The notes: generated by a model not told the origin, from the letters alone. A DNA stretch of 64,000 nt from Pseudonocardia kunmingensis (GCF_006716445.1 NZ_VFPA01000003.1:186001-250000); one strand, 5' to 3'. Numbered from the stretch's first letter, positions 23,797-32,185 are shown. A program made the numbers and translations.

Positions 23797-24651
23797 CTAT
23801 CGTTCCGGCCGGCTCCTGCTGGGTTGCCGTCCGTCGAGGCTCCGGAACAACCCGTTGAGGTCGACGCTCGGGCGGGCCGACGGAAACCCGTCGAACCGTC
23901 CGTCCCCGGCCAGCCGGGACACCGCCTGGTGGACGGCCTCCCACGCGGCCAGGGCGAGGGTGCCGCCGACGCTGATCCGGCGCACACCGAGCGCCGCGTA
24001 CTCGTCGACGGTGACGGCACCGCCCCCGACGACGACGTTGACCGGCTTGGGGGCGACGGCCTCGACCACGGCGGTGATCTGTTCGCGGGTCCGGATGCCG
24101 GGCGCGTAGAGGCAGTCCGCGCCCGCCGCCGAGTAGGCCCTGAGGCGAGCCAGCGTGTCGTCGAGGTCGGGTCGGCCGACGAAGAAGTTCTCGGCCCGAC
24201 CGGTGAGCACGACGTCCTGCCCGGTCTCGTCGATCGCCCGGCGGGCCGCGCTGACCCGTTCGGCCGCGTTGTCGAGGTCGAGCAGCGGCCGGTCCGGGTC
24301 GCCGGTGGAATCCTCGATCGACAGCCCGGCCACTCCGGTCTCCACGCACAGCCGCACGCTGTCCGCGACCTCGTCCGGATCGCTGCCGTAGCCCGCGTGG
24401 AAGTCGGCGCTCACCGGGAGGTCCGTCGCCTCGACGATCTCGCGTATGTGCGCCAGCATCGTCGCGCGCCCCACGGCACCGTCGGGCAGTCCACGGGAGA
24501 ACGCGAAACCCCCGCTCGTCGTGGCCAACGCGGAGAACCCCATGTGCTGCAGGTACCGCGCCGTCCCCACGTCCCACGGGTTCGGGATGACGAAGCATCC
24601 GGACCGGTGCAGCTCGCGGAACTTCGCACGCCGCTCGCTCATCGACACCAT
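23797..24651 (-). CDS. Isocitrate lyase/PEP mutase superfamily protein
   Basis: A 284-residue (beta/alpha)8 enzyme of the ICL/PEPM group. CFVIPNPWDVGTARYL, SALATTSGGFAFSRGLPDG, PVSADFHAGYG (metal aspartate), GLSIEDSTGD and RAENFFVGRPDLDDTLARL are the family blocks. The group covers methylisocitrate lyase, PEP mutase and oxaloacetate hydrolase-like members that make or break C-C or C-P bonds next to a carboxylate. It is intact, but the genes upstream on its strand are fragments. The specific reaction cannot be assigned. ATGs at 24651 and 24642 are both possible. Confidence 0.88.
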   Translation of the reverse strand: MVSMSERRAKFRELHRSGCFVIPNPWDVGTARYLQHMGFSALATTSGGFAFSRGLPDGAVGRATMLAHIREIVEATDLPVSADFHAGYGSDPDEVADSVRLCVETGVAGLSIEDSTGDPDRPLLDLDNAAERVSAARRAIDETGQDVVLTGRAENFFVGRPDLDDTLARLRAYSAAGADCLYAPGIRTREQITAVVEAVAPKPVNVVVGGGAVTVDEYAALGVRRISVGGTLALAAWEAVHQAVSRLAGDGRFDGFPSARPSVDLNGLFRSLDGRQPSRSRPER

Positions 24652-24736
24652 GACGACGATCCTCGTCCGCGCCCGGGTCGTACGCAGCCCGGGACAGGAC
24701 CTGTGGAACGTCGATCACCCGCGCCCGGGTCGCAGC

Positions 24737-24895
24737 TCATCGTCGTCGGCAAGGGGAAGGCGTGGGACTGTCGCGAAGGCGTCGGCACCGAGCTCCGTCA
24801 GGCTGCCCCGGAAGCAGCCGCGGGTTCTCGAGCCGGCGGATCGACCGGTCGACGCTCGCCCCGACGACCGCGGCGGCCACGGAGCGGATCTCCAT
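24737..24895 (-). pseudogene. Short remnant ORF after the RraA pseudogene
   Basis: An ATG at 24895 shares bases with the RraA-remnant stop (TGATG) and opens MEIRSVAAAVVGASVDRSIRR, which looks like the start of a larger enzyme. After about 30 codons the reading loses protein-like composition and stops. A second frame across the same bases (SLTELGADAFATVPRLPLADDD) looks like the end of a protein. I read it as the two ends of a gene joined by an internal deletion; the family is uncertain. Confidence 0.4.
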
Positions 24896-25513
24896 CACAG
24901 GACGCCGAACTCGGCGAACGCGGCGGTCGAGCTCATACCGTTCTCGATGGCCTGGCGGACGACGTTCTCCGCGCTCACCTTCTCCAGGGCCCGTTCCAGC
25001 ACCTCGTCCTCGACGGCGGCGGGCACGACCAGCACCCCGTCCCGGTCGCCGAAGACCAGGTCGCCGGGTGCGACGGCGACCCCGCCGATCTCGATCGGGA
25101 CCCGGTAGTCCAGCACCGCCTTGCGGACCCCGGCGTCCTGCGCGTAGGCGCCCCGGCTGAACACCGGCCAGTCCTGCTCGAGGATGCCGGTGGTGTCACG
25201 GTGGTGGCCGTCGACGACGGCGCCCGCGGCCCCGCGCACGCGCGCGGTCACCGTCATGATCTCGCCCCATGCGGCGGCGGGCACGGCGTCGCCGTTGCGG
25301 GCCAGGTAGACCTCGCCGGGTCGGAGCTGGTCGAGCGCCTCGGTCAGCCGGCCGAACGGCCGCCGCTGCGGCCCGAACACGTCGGCGATGAGCACCGGCA
25401 TCGCGCGCCCGACCACCACCATCTCGGTCGCCGACGACCGGCGTGTAGAGCCGCTCCCGGATGGTCACGAAGCGTTCTGCATCGCCTTCGGCACCGGTCG
25501 AGCTGGTGGACAT
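24895..25513 (-). pseudogene. RraA-family pseudogene (internal deletion and frame change)
   Basis: The 5' part, with a good AGGAGA site before ATG 25513, reads [16 protein letters not shown], the usual RraA/HMG-aldolase-like start. Immediately after, near 25430, the frame changes to [17 protein letters not shown], where intact members have some 20 more residues between these blocks. The rest of the second frame is well kept ([41 protein letters not shown]). RraA-like aldolases or racemases act on keto-acids; this copy is unlikely to work unless the second frame starts at the internal ATG at 25422. Confidence 0.7.
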
Positions 25514-25544
25514 GATCGATCTCCTCTCGCCCGGGATCAGTGGA

Positions 25545-25691
25545 TCAGCTGTGCACCGCGGCCCGGGCCCGGCGGGCCTCCACGATCGCGACCGCGACCA
25601 CCGTGACCAGGGCGCACAGCATCAGGTAGCCGGCCACCAGCCAGGGCTGCCCACCTGCCGCCGCCACCAGCGCGGTGGCGATGAACGGGGC
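25545..25691 (-). pseudogene. C-terminal fragment of an MFS-type transporter
   Basis: About 48 residues ending at the stop at 25545: APFIATALVAAAGGQPWLVAGYLMLCALVTVVAVAIVEA and a short basic tail. This is the last transmembrane pair of a major-facilitator permease. The rest of the gene is missing; the left neighbour on the other strand begins at once. It is 31 bases upstream of the RraA remnant on the same strand, so the two were probably one operon. Confidence 0.55.
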
Positions 25692-25879
25692 GCAACTACA
25701 CCCGGGTGTCCAACCGCGTGTACTTCGACCGCCTCGCTGAGGTCGCCGACAGTCACCGGCCCCTCGTCGCCGCCCTGCGGACCGGTGATGACGTCGGCGG
25801 GACTTTCCGCCGGCACGTCCTCGAGGCGTGGCAACGTCGCGCCCGAGGCGCCGGGGAGACCGCCGAGGCGGAGGCCTGA
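25692..25879 (+). pseudogene. C-terminal fragment of a GntR/FCD-type regulator
   Basis: About 61 residues, YTRVSNRVYFDRLAEVADSH then a run ending FRRHVLEAW and an alanine/glutamate-rich tail, with a stop at 25877-25879. This is the last helices of an FCD ligand-binding domain, which ends GntR regulators. No start codon or DNA-binding domain is present; it abuts the MFS fragment. Confidence 0.5.
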
Positions 25880-25941
25880 CCGGCGTGCGCCTTGGCGACA
25901 TCGCGTCGGCGCGCGGCCGTGCAGAAATTGCCGTACGGCCG

Positions 25942-26078
25942 CCCTGGTTCTGGTCCAGGTCTGCACTCCAGTCCACGTGCGACAGGACGACCGCGCCGGC
26001 TGGCACCCCGGCCCGCTCCAGTGCCGCGATCTGCGCGACGCCGCCACGCCCGCCCTCGCAGTGCGTGAGCACCGGCGC
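25942..26078 (-). pseudogene. Internal fragment of a phosphotriesterase-like gene
   Basis: The minus-strand reading GAPVLTHCEGGRGGVAQIAALERAGVPAGAVVLSHVD matches the central two histidine strands of phosphotriesterase-family enzymes (PVLTH and VLSHVD). Neither the N-terminal HxH nor the terminal aspartate is nearby. It lies between the FCD and SDR fragments. Confidence 0.5.
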
Positions 26079-26118
26079 GCCCCGAGCGTGCCCGAGACGA
26101 GGCCGGTACCGGCCTGGC

Positions 26119-26386
26119 TCACACCGCCAGGCGCGCGGTCAGCCCGCCGTCGACCCTCAGCGTCGTGCCGGTGATCGCGCTGGCATCGGGCGAGGCGAGG
26201 AAGGCGATCGCGGCGGCCACCTCCCGCGGTTCGATGATCCGTCCGATCACGTGCTTGCTGCCCCACTCGTCGAACGCCCGTTCGGTGTCGCCGCCGGCGA
26301 ACTGGCGGGCGCTGTCCTCCAGCATCGCCGTGCGCACCGAGCCGGGGGCGACGCAGTTGACGCGGATGCCGTCCGGGCCGTGGTGC
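26119..26386 (-). pseudogene. C-terminal fragment of a short-chain dehydrogenase
   Basis: About 88 residues: GIRVNCVAPGSVRTAML, then RIIEPREVAAAIAFLASPDA, SAITGTTLRVDGGLTARLAV and a stop at 26119. These are the last third of a classical SDR, after the catalytic YxxxK, which is missing together with the cofactor loop. It abuts the LacI fragment head to head at about 26386. Confidence 0.7.
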
Positions 26387-26708
26387 GCTGCCCCGGCTGC
26401 TGGCCGCCCGCCCCACGGGCATCGTGGTGAGCAACGTGCTGGCGGCGGTCGGCGCGATGACGGCGGCGCGCGCGGCGGGGCTGCGCGTCCCACACGACCT
26501 GTCGATCGTCGCCGTGCACGACGTGTTCTTCGCGGCCCACCTCTCCCCGCCCCTGACCGTCGTGCGGATGCCGCTGCGGGAACGCGGCCGCCGCTCCGTG
26601 GCCGCAGTCCTCGGTCAGCTCGCCAGCGGCCCGGCGCGCCACGAGGTGATCCGGCGCCCGCCGCCGGAGCTGCTCGTGCGCGGCTCCACCGCGCCACCCC
26701 CGGGGTGA
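26387..26708 (+). pseudogene. C-terminal fragment of a LacI-family regulator
   Basis: About 106 residues: GIVVSNVLAAVGAMTAARAAGLRVPHDLSIVAVHDVFFAAHLSPPLTVV, LRERGRRSVAAVLGQL and ELLVRGSTAPPPG, the end of a LacI sensor domain. There is no DNA-binding part. It is separate from the intact LacI gene at 22.7 kb and only loosely alike. Confidence 0.65.
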
Positions 26709-26785
26709 GGGGCGCCGAACGGGTCGGGGTCTGCTGGGGTGTTTCCCGGAGGTCCGCGGCACCCGACGTCCCTACCGTTCGCGAC

Positions 26786-27187
26786 GTGACGAACTCGCCA
26801 CCGCTCGGCCGGCTGCCCGTACTCACCCGCGTCACCGCACTCGCCCTGCTCGGCAGCGCACTGGCCTTCGCTGCCGAGATGATCTACCTGGGCCTCGGCC
26901 TGTCGGTCTCGGTGATCACGGCGTGCGTGCTCGTCGCCGCGGCCCTGACCGCCGTCGGGTGGCGCTGGACCGCGATGCTCGGTGCGGCGACGATCGCGTT
27001 CATCACCGCGAACAACCCGTTCCTGGTCGAGAACCTCTCGTTCGGGCACGGCACCCTCATGTTCGTGTCCACCGCGGTGAACCTGGGGTGCGCGGTCGTC
27101 GCGGTGGTGGCCGGTCTCGGCGCGACCGTGGCGAACTACCGGCCCGGTGCCGGTCATCGCTCCCTCGCATCCGCCGGCGCGCGGTAG
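26786..27187 (+). CDS. Small membrane protein, four transmembrane segments
   Basis: A 133-residue hydrophobic protein: VLTRVTALALLGSALAFAAEMIYLGLGL, VSVITACVLVAAALTAVGW, AMLGAATIAFITANNPFLV and GTLMFVSTAVNLGCAVVAVVAGLGATVANY. I do not recognise the family; it resembles general actinobacterial four-helix membrane proteins. GTG 26786 is the start. It looks intact in an otherwise decayed stretch. Confidence 0.6.
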   Translation: MTNSPPLGRLPVLTRVTALALLGSALAFAAEMIYLGLGLSVSVITACVLVAAALTAVGWRWTAMLGAATIAFITANNPFLVENLSFGHGTLMFVSTAVNLGCAVVAVVAGLGATVANYRPGAGHRSLASAGAR

Positions 27188-27214
27188 TCGCCGACCGCAA
27201 CGCGCCGGGCACCG

Positions 27215-28010
27215 TCAGCAGGTGACGTCCTTGCCCTCGCTGCCGAAGATCTCCATGCGCCGTTCCTCGGTGGTCCGCACCGCGGATGCCGGGTGGAAAT
27301 GCAGCTGGAGGGCGCGGCGCCGGGTGGCGGTGCGGTTCGCCGGCGTGCCGAGGTGGACCAGCCCGTCGAAGAAGATCGCGCCTCCCGGGGGCAGCGGCAC
27401 CATCACGTCGCGGCCCGGCCCCACCGCGTGGTCGGCGATCACGTCGGCGTCGCACAGCTGCCAGTCGCGGCGGCGGAAGTGCACGAGCGCCCCCTCCCGG
27501 TGCGAACCGGGACGGAAGTGCAGGCACCCGTTCTCCGGCGTCGCCTCGTCGAGCGCGATCCACACGCCGACGATGGGCGTGCCCGGCTCCAGCCGGAAGA
27601 ACGAGTTGTCCTGGTGCCAGGGGCTTCTCCCGGCCGCCGCCGGGCGGCTTCAGCAGGGCCATGTCCTGGAACATCACGAGGTCGTGCTCGCCGATCAGCC
27701 CGCGGACCAGGGTCAGCAGCCGCTCGGATTCCGCGATCGCCCGCAGCCGCGCGTCGTAGGCCGTGAAGTTCATGAACTTGCGCACCAGGTCCATCCGTTG
27801 CTCACCGGTCAGCCCCTCCAGACGGTCCGCGGCCCACGACTCGTACTGCACGACGGCGCCCCGGGGCTCCTCCAGCAGCGTCGCGAGCCCGTCGAGGGCG
27901 CCGCGGACCGCGGCCGGGGACAGCAGCGCCGAAACTCCGAGGACGCCCTGGAGACGTTCCTCCCCGCCGACGAGGACAGCGCCGCCCTGCTCCGCGAGCC
28001 GGCGGCCACC
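27215..28010 (-). pseudogene. Phytanoyl-CoA dioxygenase family gene, truncated and frameshifted
   Basis: The 5' part in one frame reads LSPAAVRGALDGLATLLEEP, RLLTLVRGLIGEHDLVMFQDMALLKPPGGGREKP; the rest continues in another frame as WHQDNSFFRLEPGTPIVGVWIALDE, GCLHFRPGSHR and IFFDGLVHLGTPANRT. The iron-binding HxD falls in WHQD exactly at the switch, in a CCCC run near 27627, consistent with one extra C. The N-terminal 30-40 residues are also missing, and repeat B1 lies just upstream. Fe(II)/2-oxoglutarate hydroxylation is the family reaction. A sequencing error could explain the frameshift but not the truncation. Confidence 0.75.
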
Positions 28011-28037
28011 CGGCCGCTCGGTTGCCGAGGTGGGCAG

Positions 28038-28182
28038 TGATCGTTGCGAGATCGACCTGTGCGCCCTGACGGGGGCGTTCACCTCGATCTCGGATCGATC
28101 GATCGCCGCGAGGTCGAGCTGTTCGCCCTGGGCGGGGCGATGCGGTAGAACTCGCCGTGATCTTGCCGGCCGGCTCCGTTCC
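28038..28182 (+). repeat. Repeat family B, copy B1
   Basis: 145 bases that match 48545-48690 in the same orientation, differing mainly by scattered substitutions and one or two single-base indels. Inside, two ~40-base halves resemble one another (both gatcg..gcgag.tcga.ctgt.cgccctg), and cgagatcga/tcgatctcg can pair as a stem. It lies beside the broken end of the dioxygenase pseudogene. Flanks of the two copies are unrelated. Confidence 0.8.
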
Positions 28183-28257
28183 CTCGGCCCGCACCGCAGT
28201 TTCGGCGCGCCGACGGTACCGATGCCGCGGACCGGTTCGGCCATCACGCGACCGGAC

Positions 28258-28488
28258 TCACCGGGATCCGATCTCGGCAGCGGTGCGTCGCGCACGCCGC
28301 CGGAGGTACGGCAGCGCGAACAGGTACAGGCCGGTGACCAGGAGCAACGCGAGCGGGAGCAACGGCACGTAGGACAACCAGACGACCGGCTCCGGCAGTG
28401 CCAAGGCGATGAAGGTGACGATGACGGTCAGTGTGAAGGCGACGGCCGTCCAGCGGTGCACCTGTCGGAGGTTCTTGTTCCAGTTCAC
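28258..28488 (-). CDS. Small membrane protein, two transmembrane segments
   Basis: A 76-residue protein: NWNKNLRQVHRWTAVAFTLTVIVTFIALALPEPVVWLSYVPLLPLALLLVTGLYLFALPYLRRR and a short tail. The GTG at 28488 has AGGAGA upstream. The pattern (HRW then two helices) is seen in small actinobacterial proteins linked to LysR or transport genes. Function unknown. The LysR gene ends upstream on the same strand, 133 bases away, with a palindrome between. Confidence 0.7.
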   Translation of the reverse strand: MNWNKNLRQVHRWTAVAFTLTVIVTFIALALPEPVVWLSYVPLLPLALLLVTGLYLFALPYLRRRARRTAAEIGSR

Positions 28489-28608
28489 GAGTATCTCCTG
28501 GGGAAAGGCGAGTCGAATCGTCGTCCGGCGCGGATTGTCAGCCGACGGAACGAGCTCAACCCTCCCCTGCGCACCCGGTCCGATCAATGCGAATCTGCAC
28601 GCCCGATC

Positions 28609-28626
28609 GATAACACAGGAGTTATC
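28609..28626. promoter_or_regulatory. GATAAC-N6-GTTATC palindrome
   Basis: A perfect inverted repeat with 6-base arms that covers the LysR stop codon, between the LysR gene and the small membrane-protein gene on the same strand. Its half-site ATAAC also occurs in the palindrome upstream of lysR, so it may be a second site of the same LysR protein. Confidence 0.5.
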
Positions 28627-29524
28627 TGCTCTGGCCGAATCTGCGGGGTTCGAACTCCGCGGCGACGTCGACGAAGGCGCGGACCCGCGAGGGCAGCCCG
28701 TTCGCGCGCCACACCAGAGCCCACTCGGTGAGCGGAGCGTCGCGGACCGGCAGGAGGACCACTCCTGGGTGGGAGTAGTAGTGCGGGACGTGCTCGTTCA
28801 GCGGTGTGACGCACTCGCCCACGGCGACCGCCGTGAGAACCTCGTGGAACGTGCTGACGCGGGGACCGCGCGGAACGGCCCGGCCCGTGGGCGTGTGCCG
28901 GGGCACCATGGACTCGATCCAGTAGCCGGGGAGTCCCGGACCGGGGTCGAAGACCACCCGGTCGGCGAGGTCCTCCATCGACACGGAGGCCCGGCCGGCC
29001 AACTCGTGCCCGGCCGGGACGGCGAGCACGCGCCCCTCGGTCAGCAGCACGGGTCCCTCGACCAGATCCGGTTCACGCACCGGGCGCCACAGGAGCGCCA
29101 GGTCCATCTCCCCGGTGCGCAAAGCGGTGAAGGGGTCGCTGAAGTGGACCTCGCGGACCGCCACGGCGCAGTCCGGGTACAGACCGCCGAACGCCTCGAT
29201 CACGTCCCGGATCTCGTGGCCGACCGAGCCCATGACACCGAGCCGCACGGTGCCGGTCAGACCCCGTGCCGCGTCGGCGGCCCTCGCCACGCCCGTGCGG
29301 ATCGCGTCGTAGCCCTCGCGCAGATCAGCACGCAATTGCTCACCGAGCGGGGTCAGCCGCACGACGCGGCTGCTCCTGTCGAACAGCGCCGCACCGATCC
29401 GGCGCTCCTGCGTCCTGATCGCCTGACTCACCCGAGCCTGGGACACGTGCAGCCGCTCCGCCGTGCGACCGAAGTGCAGCTCCTCGGCCAACGTCAGGAA
29501 GATCTCGATCTCCCGAAGCTCCAC
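28622..29524 (-). CDS. LysR-family transcriptional regulator
   Basis: A 300-residue LysR protein: winged helix EIEIFLTLAEELHFGRTAERLHVSQARVSQAIRTQERRIGAALFDRSSR, then the periplasmic-binding-type effector domain (LTGTVRLGVMGSVG, EMDLALLWRPV). GTG 29524 is the start. ATAACA palindromes lie at both ends of the gene, upstream of its own start and between it and the small membrane-protein gene, which suggests autoregulation and control of that neighbour. The inducer is unknown. Confidence 0.93.
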   Translation of the reverse strand: MELREIEIFLTLAEELHFGRTAERLHVSQARVSQAIRTQERRIGAALFDRSSRVVRLTPLGEQLRADLREGYDAIRTGVARAADAARGLTGTVRLGVMGSVGHEIRDVIEAFGGLYPDCAVAVREVHFSDPFTALRTGEMDLALLWRPVREPDLVEGPVLLTEGRVLAVPAGHELAGRASVSMEDLADRVVFDPGPGLPGYWIESMVPRHTPTGRAVPRGPRVSTFHEVLTAVAVGECVTPLNEHVPHYYSHPGVVLLPVRDAPLTEWALVWRANGLPSRVRAFVDVAAEFEPRRFGQSR

Positions 29525-29562
29525 GCCCGTCCCCCGAGGCCATAACACCGACGCCCGGAACC

Positions 29563-29578
29563 ATAACAACCATGTTAT
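29563..29578. promoter_or_regulatory. Putative LysR binding site ATAACA-N4-TGTTAT
   Basis: ATAACAACCATGTTAT has perfect 6-base arms and an additional ATAAC half-site 22 bases closer to the gene. It is AT-rich against a very GC-rich background and sits 39 bases before the LysR start, where autoregulatory sites of this family are usual. Confidence 0.6.
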
Positions 29579-29733
29579 CGATCTTGTGCACGCCGTCCGG
29601 CGCACGCACCCGGATTCGGCCGACGCCACCTCGACGGGGTGCGCCGGCGCACGACGGGTGCGTCGGCTCGCGGGTGGAAGCCTCCGAGGACCGTCTCACT
29701 CCGCCCGACGCTCGCGCGCCGCGCCGGAGTCAC

Positions 29734-31392
29734 TCACCCAGAGGGCGACACCGCGGCGGCGGACAGCGTGACCTGAGGTTCGAGGGTCACCTCGAACAGC
29801 CGATCCCAGGGCAGCTCCACCACCACCTCGCCGAGGTCGTCGAGCCGGGCGGTGACAGTGGTGCTCCCCCGGCGTCCCAGCACCAGGTCGTGGCCGGCGA
29901 AGTGGTCGGTGAAGTACTGCCTCGTCACGGGCACGAGGCGCTCGCGCACCCAACCGTCGAAGAACACCTTCTGTTCGGCGGTGAGGGACAGCGGGTTCCA
30001 GCCGCGCGCCCTCGCCTCGGCGTAGGCGTCCTTCTGGATGACGTTCTTCCACGGGTCGTCCTTGACGAACCGGTAGAGCAGGTACTCCGCGTGCGCCCGC
30101 CCGGGTTCCCCGAGATCCGTCCGGCACGCGAGCCCGCTGCCCGAGGCGCCCAGGAGCGCCCAGCGCGCGACGCCGTGGGACAGCGCGAGGCCGAGCGCGT
30201 TGCCGCCGGTGTTCCAGCCGGAGTACGACAGCAGCCGCGGCAGTTCCACGTCGCGTTCCAGCCGGGCCACCAGGTCGTGGTCGGCGCGGTCGACGAAGAC
30301 GGGATCCACCACGATGACGGGGGTCCCGGCGGCGAGGTGCGTCGCGATCCTGGCGGTGAACGCGTCGACGTCGGCGGCGCGCCGCTCGGGCGAGGCCGAC
30401 GGTGTGTTGACGGCGAGCACGATCTCCCCGTCGCCGACGGTGCCGCCGACGGTGGCGACGTGCCTGCGGATGTTGTCCTCGAACGGGATCCCCTCCAGCT
30501 CGGCCGTCCACTGTGCACCGGGCACGCCGGAGTAGTCGAGCCGGAACGACGGGGCGGCCTCGCCCGGGATCAGGCGCGCCACCAGCAGCGCGTCGACCTC
30601 GTCGGCACCGGGAAAGATCTCCACCCGGTCACCGATGCCCCGCTCCGCGACCCTGCGTTCGAGCTCGACGCGTTCGGCGCGGCCCAGCCCGACCGGGGCG
30701 GTGTCGTCCTCGGACAGCACCAGATGGGTGATCGTGCCGTCGGCGACCCAGTCGACCATCAGCGTGTTGATCTCGTGGTTGCGGCCGCGCGCCGCCAGGT
30801 AGTCGTCGAGCATCGCGTCCGGGATCTTCGCGCGCACCTCGTCCAGCTGGGCGCGCAGCTCCTCCTGGCCGAGGTTCTCCACCTGGTCGTACAGCTTCGT
30901 CCACTGCACGATCAAGGTGATGTACTCGGACAGTTCCGGGTCCTTCGACGTCAGCGCGAGCCGCTGGATCATGTCGTGGACCAGGATGGTGGCGTCCGGC
31001 TTCGCCCGGCGCAGCGCGCGGATCGCCTCGACGTTCGCGCGGGCCGCGTCGAGGGTCGGCTCGGCCGTGCGGGACGCGATCAGCCCGCCGTAGGCCAGCA
31101 TGCTCACCGAGATCACAAACTCGCGCGTGTCCGCCGCGGCGAGCCACCGGGCGACCGCGGCGCCGTCGCCGGGCTGGAAGAACCGGCCGAGCGCGTCGCG
31201 CGGCGGGAACACGACCTGCCGCCCGGCCACCGCCGCGGTAATCGCGGCGCAGTAGACGTTGACGGGCCGGTCGTCGAGCGGCACCACCGCGATGGGGCGT
31301 TGCGGGGGTGCGGCCCAGGCGAGCGTCGGGGCCAGCACCGCGGTGCTGATCCCGGCCAGGCCGGCCGCGAGGAAGGTGTGTCGCCGCATCAT
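29734..31392 (-). CDS. DUF4127 family protein, exported
   Basis: A 552-residue protein. The N-terminus MMRRHTFLAAGLAGISTAVLAPTLAWA is a twin-arginine-like signal peptide with an AWA cleavage site, so it is exported, perhaps folded. The mature domain has the DUF4127 blocks PIAVVPLDDRPVNVYCA, ISVSMLAYGGLIASR, LVLSEDDTAPVG, LLSYSGWNTGGNALGLALSHG. The family's conserved Asp, Ser-Glu-Asp-Asp and Trp-Asn-Thr residues suggest a metal-dependent or glycoside-active enzyme, but its activity is not established. It lies near a NanE remnant and the DUF4091/ABC operon, hinting at amino-sugar use. Confidence 0.9.
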   Translation of the reverse strand: MMRRHTFLAAGLAGISTAVLAPTLAWAAPPQRPIAVVPLDDRPVNVYCAAITAAVAGRQVVFPPRDALGRFFQPGDGAAVARWLAAADTREFVISVSMLAYGGLIASRTAEPTLDAARANVEAIRALRRAKPDATILVHDMIQRLALTSKDPELSEYITLIVQWTKLYDQVENLGQEELRAQLDEVRAKIPDAMLDDYLAARGRNHEINTLMVDWVADGTITHLVLSEDDTAPVGLGRAERVELERRVAERGIGDRVEIFPGADEVDALLVARLIPGEAAPSFRLDYSGVPGAQWTAELEGIPFEDNIRRHVATVGGTVGDGEIVLAVNTPSASPERRAADVDAFTARIATHLAAGTPVIVVDPVFVDRADHDLVARLERDVELPRLLSYSGWNTGGNALGLALSHGVARWALLGASGSGLACRTDLGEPGRAHAEYLLYRFVKDDPWKNVIQKDAYAEARARGWNPLSLTAEQKVFFDGWVRERLVPVTRQYFTDHFAGHDLVLGRRGSTTVTARLDDLGEVVVELPWDRLFEVTLEPQVTLSAAAVSPSG

Positions 31393-31407
31393 CGGGGAGC
31401 CTCTCGG

Positions 31408-31860
31408 TCAGGTGGTGCGGCCCGGCACGGAACGCACCAGCCTGCGGGTCAGGTACAGCGGGGAGGTGACGGCGTTGCCCACCACCACGGCGTGTGCACC
31501 GGCGGCGAAGGCCCGGGTGAGGTCCTCGGGCGTGCGGTAGCGGCCTTCGGCGATCACCGGGACGGACAGGCGCCGCGCGAGGCGGCTCAGGAGTGGCAGG
31601 TCCGGGCCGTCGGAGCGCGGCGAGTGGTCGGTGTACCCGGACAGGGTGGTGGCGACCAGGTCGGCGCCGTCCTCGACGGCCGCCACGGCCTCCTGCTCGG
31701 TGGAGACGTCGGCGAGTACCCGCTGGTCAGTAGTGATCACCGGAACGTCCAGCCGGCGCCCGAGCTCGAAGTAGAGAGCGTCGGCCAACCGCAGGTGCTT
31801 CCGACGGGCCCACGCCCCGGCCAGCAGGCCGGGGAGGGGATCGCGGGATCGGAGCCGCTC
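31408..31860 (-). pseudogene. In-frame chimera: PIN (VapC-like) end joined to NanE end
   Basis: The 3' 101 codons (31408-31713) read ADVSTEQEAVAAVEDGADLVATTLSGYT and VPVIAEGRYRTPEDLTRAFAAGAHAVVVGNAVTSP: the C-terminal half of N-acetylmannosamine-6-phosphate 2-epimerase (NanE). The codons before it read LRLADALYFELGRRLDVPVITTDQRVL, the last motif of a PIN-domain toxin, where DALY and TTD are typical. No start codon supports either part. Neither product can be complete: NanE lacks its N-terminal barrel strands and the PIN domain lacks its first acidic residues. Confidence 0.6.
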
Positions 31861-31885
31861 ACGCCTCCGCGCCGCCGCGGTGCGG

Positions 31886-32185
31886 TCACTTGCTACCGGC
31901 GGGGGTGACGGTCACCGGCCCGGTGGGCACTCGCGACCCGCCCCTGCCGCCGTTCCCCTCGCCGTCGTCGGGATCCGTGTCCACCCAGATCCGGATCCGG
32001 CTGCCCGGTGGCACGTAGCATCCCGGCGGCGGTTCCTGCGCCGTGACGACGCCGATGCCCCTCGGCGCGTGCGGCGGGGCCTCGTCGACCGCCAGGAGCC
32101 GAGCGTCCAACGCCACGTCCTGTGCCGCTCTGACCGCGAGTCCCACCAGTGCGGGGACCACGGTGAGTACCTCTCGTCGTCCCAT
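31886..32185 (-). CDS. Small PASTA-like domain protein, 99 residues
   Basis: One PASTA-like domain: VVPALVGLAVRAAQDVALDARLLAVDEAPPHA, then GVVTAQEPPPGCYVPPGSRIRIWVDT, followed by a glycine-rich and VPTGPVTVTPAGSK tail. PASTA domains bind peptidoglycan stems or beta-lactams in Ser/Thr kinases and PBPs; here there is no kinase, no clear signal peptide and no membrane anchor. ATG 32185 gives the start. The role is unknown. Confidence 0.65.
   Translation of the reverse strand: MGRREVLTVVPALVGLAVRAAQDVALDARLLAVDEAPPHAPRGIGVVTAQEPPPGCYVPPGSRIRIWVDTDPDDGEGNGGRGGSRVPTGPVTVTPAGSK

Noticed and set aside
28157-28258. Gene after repeat B1 on the plus strand
   Set aside because: The frame is short, starts inside the repeat and has no ribosome binding site or family.
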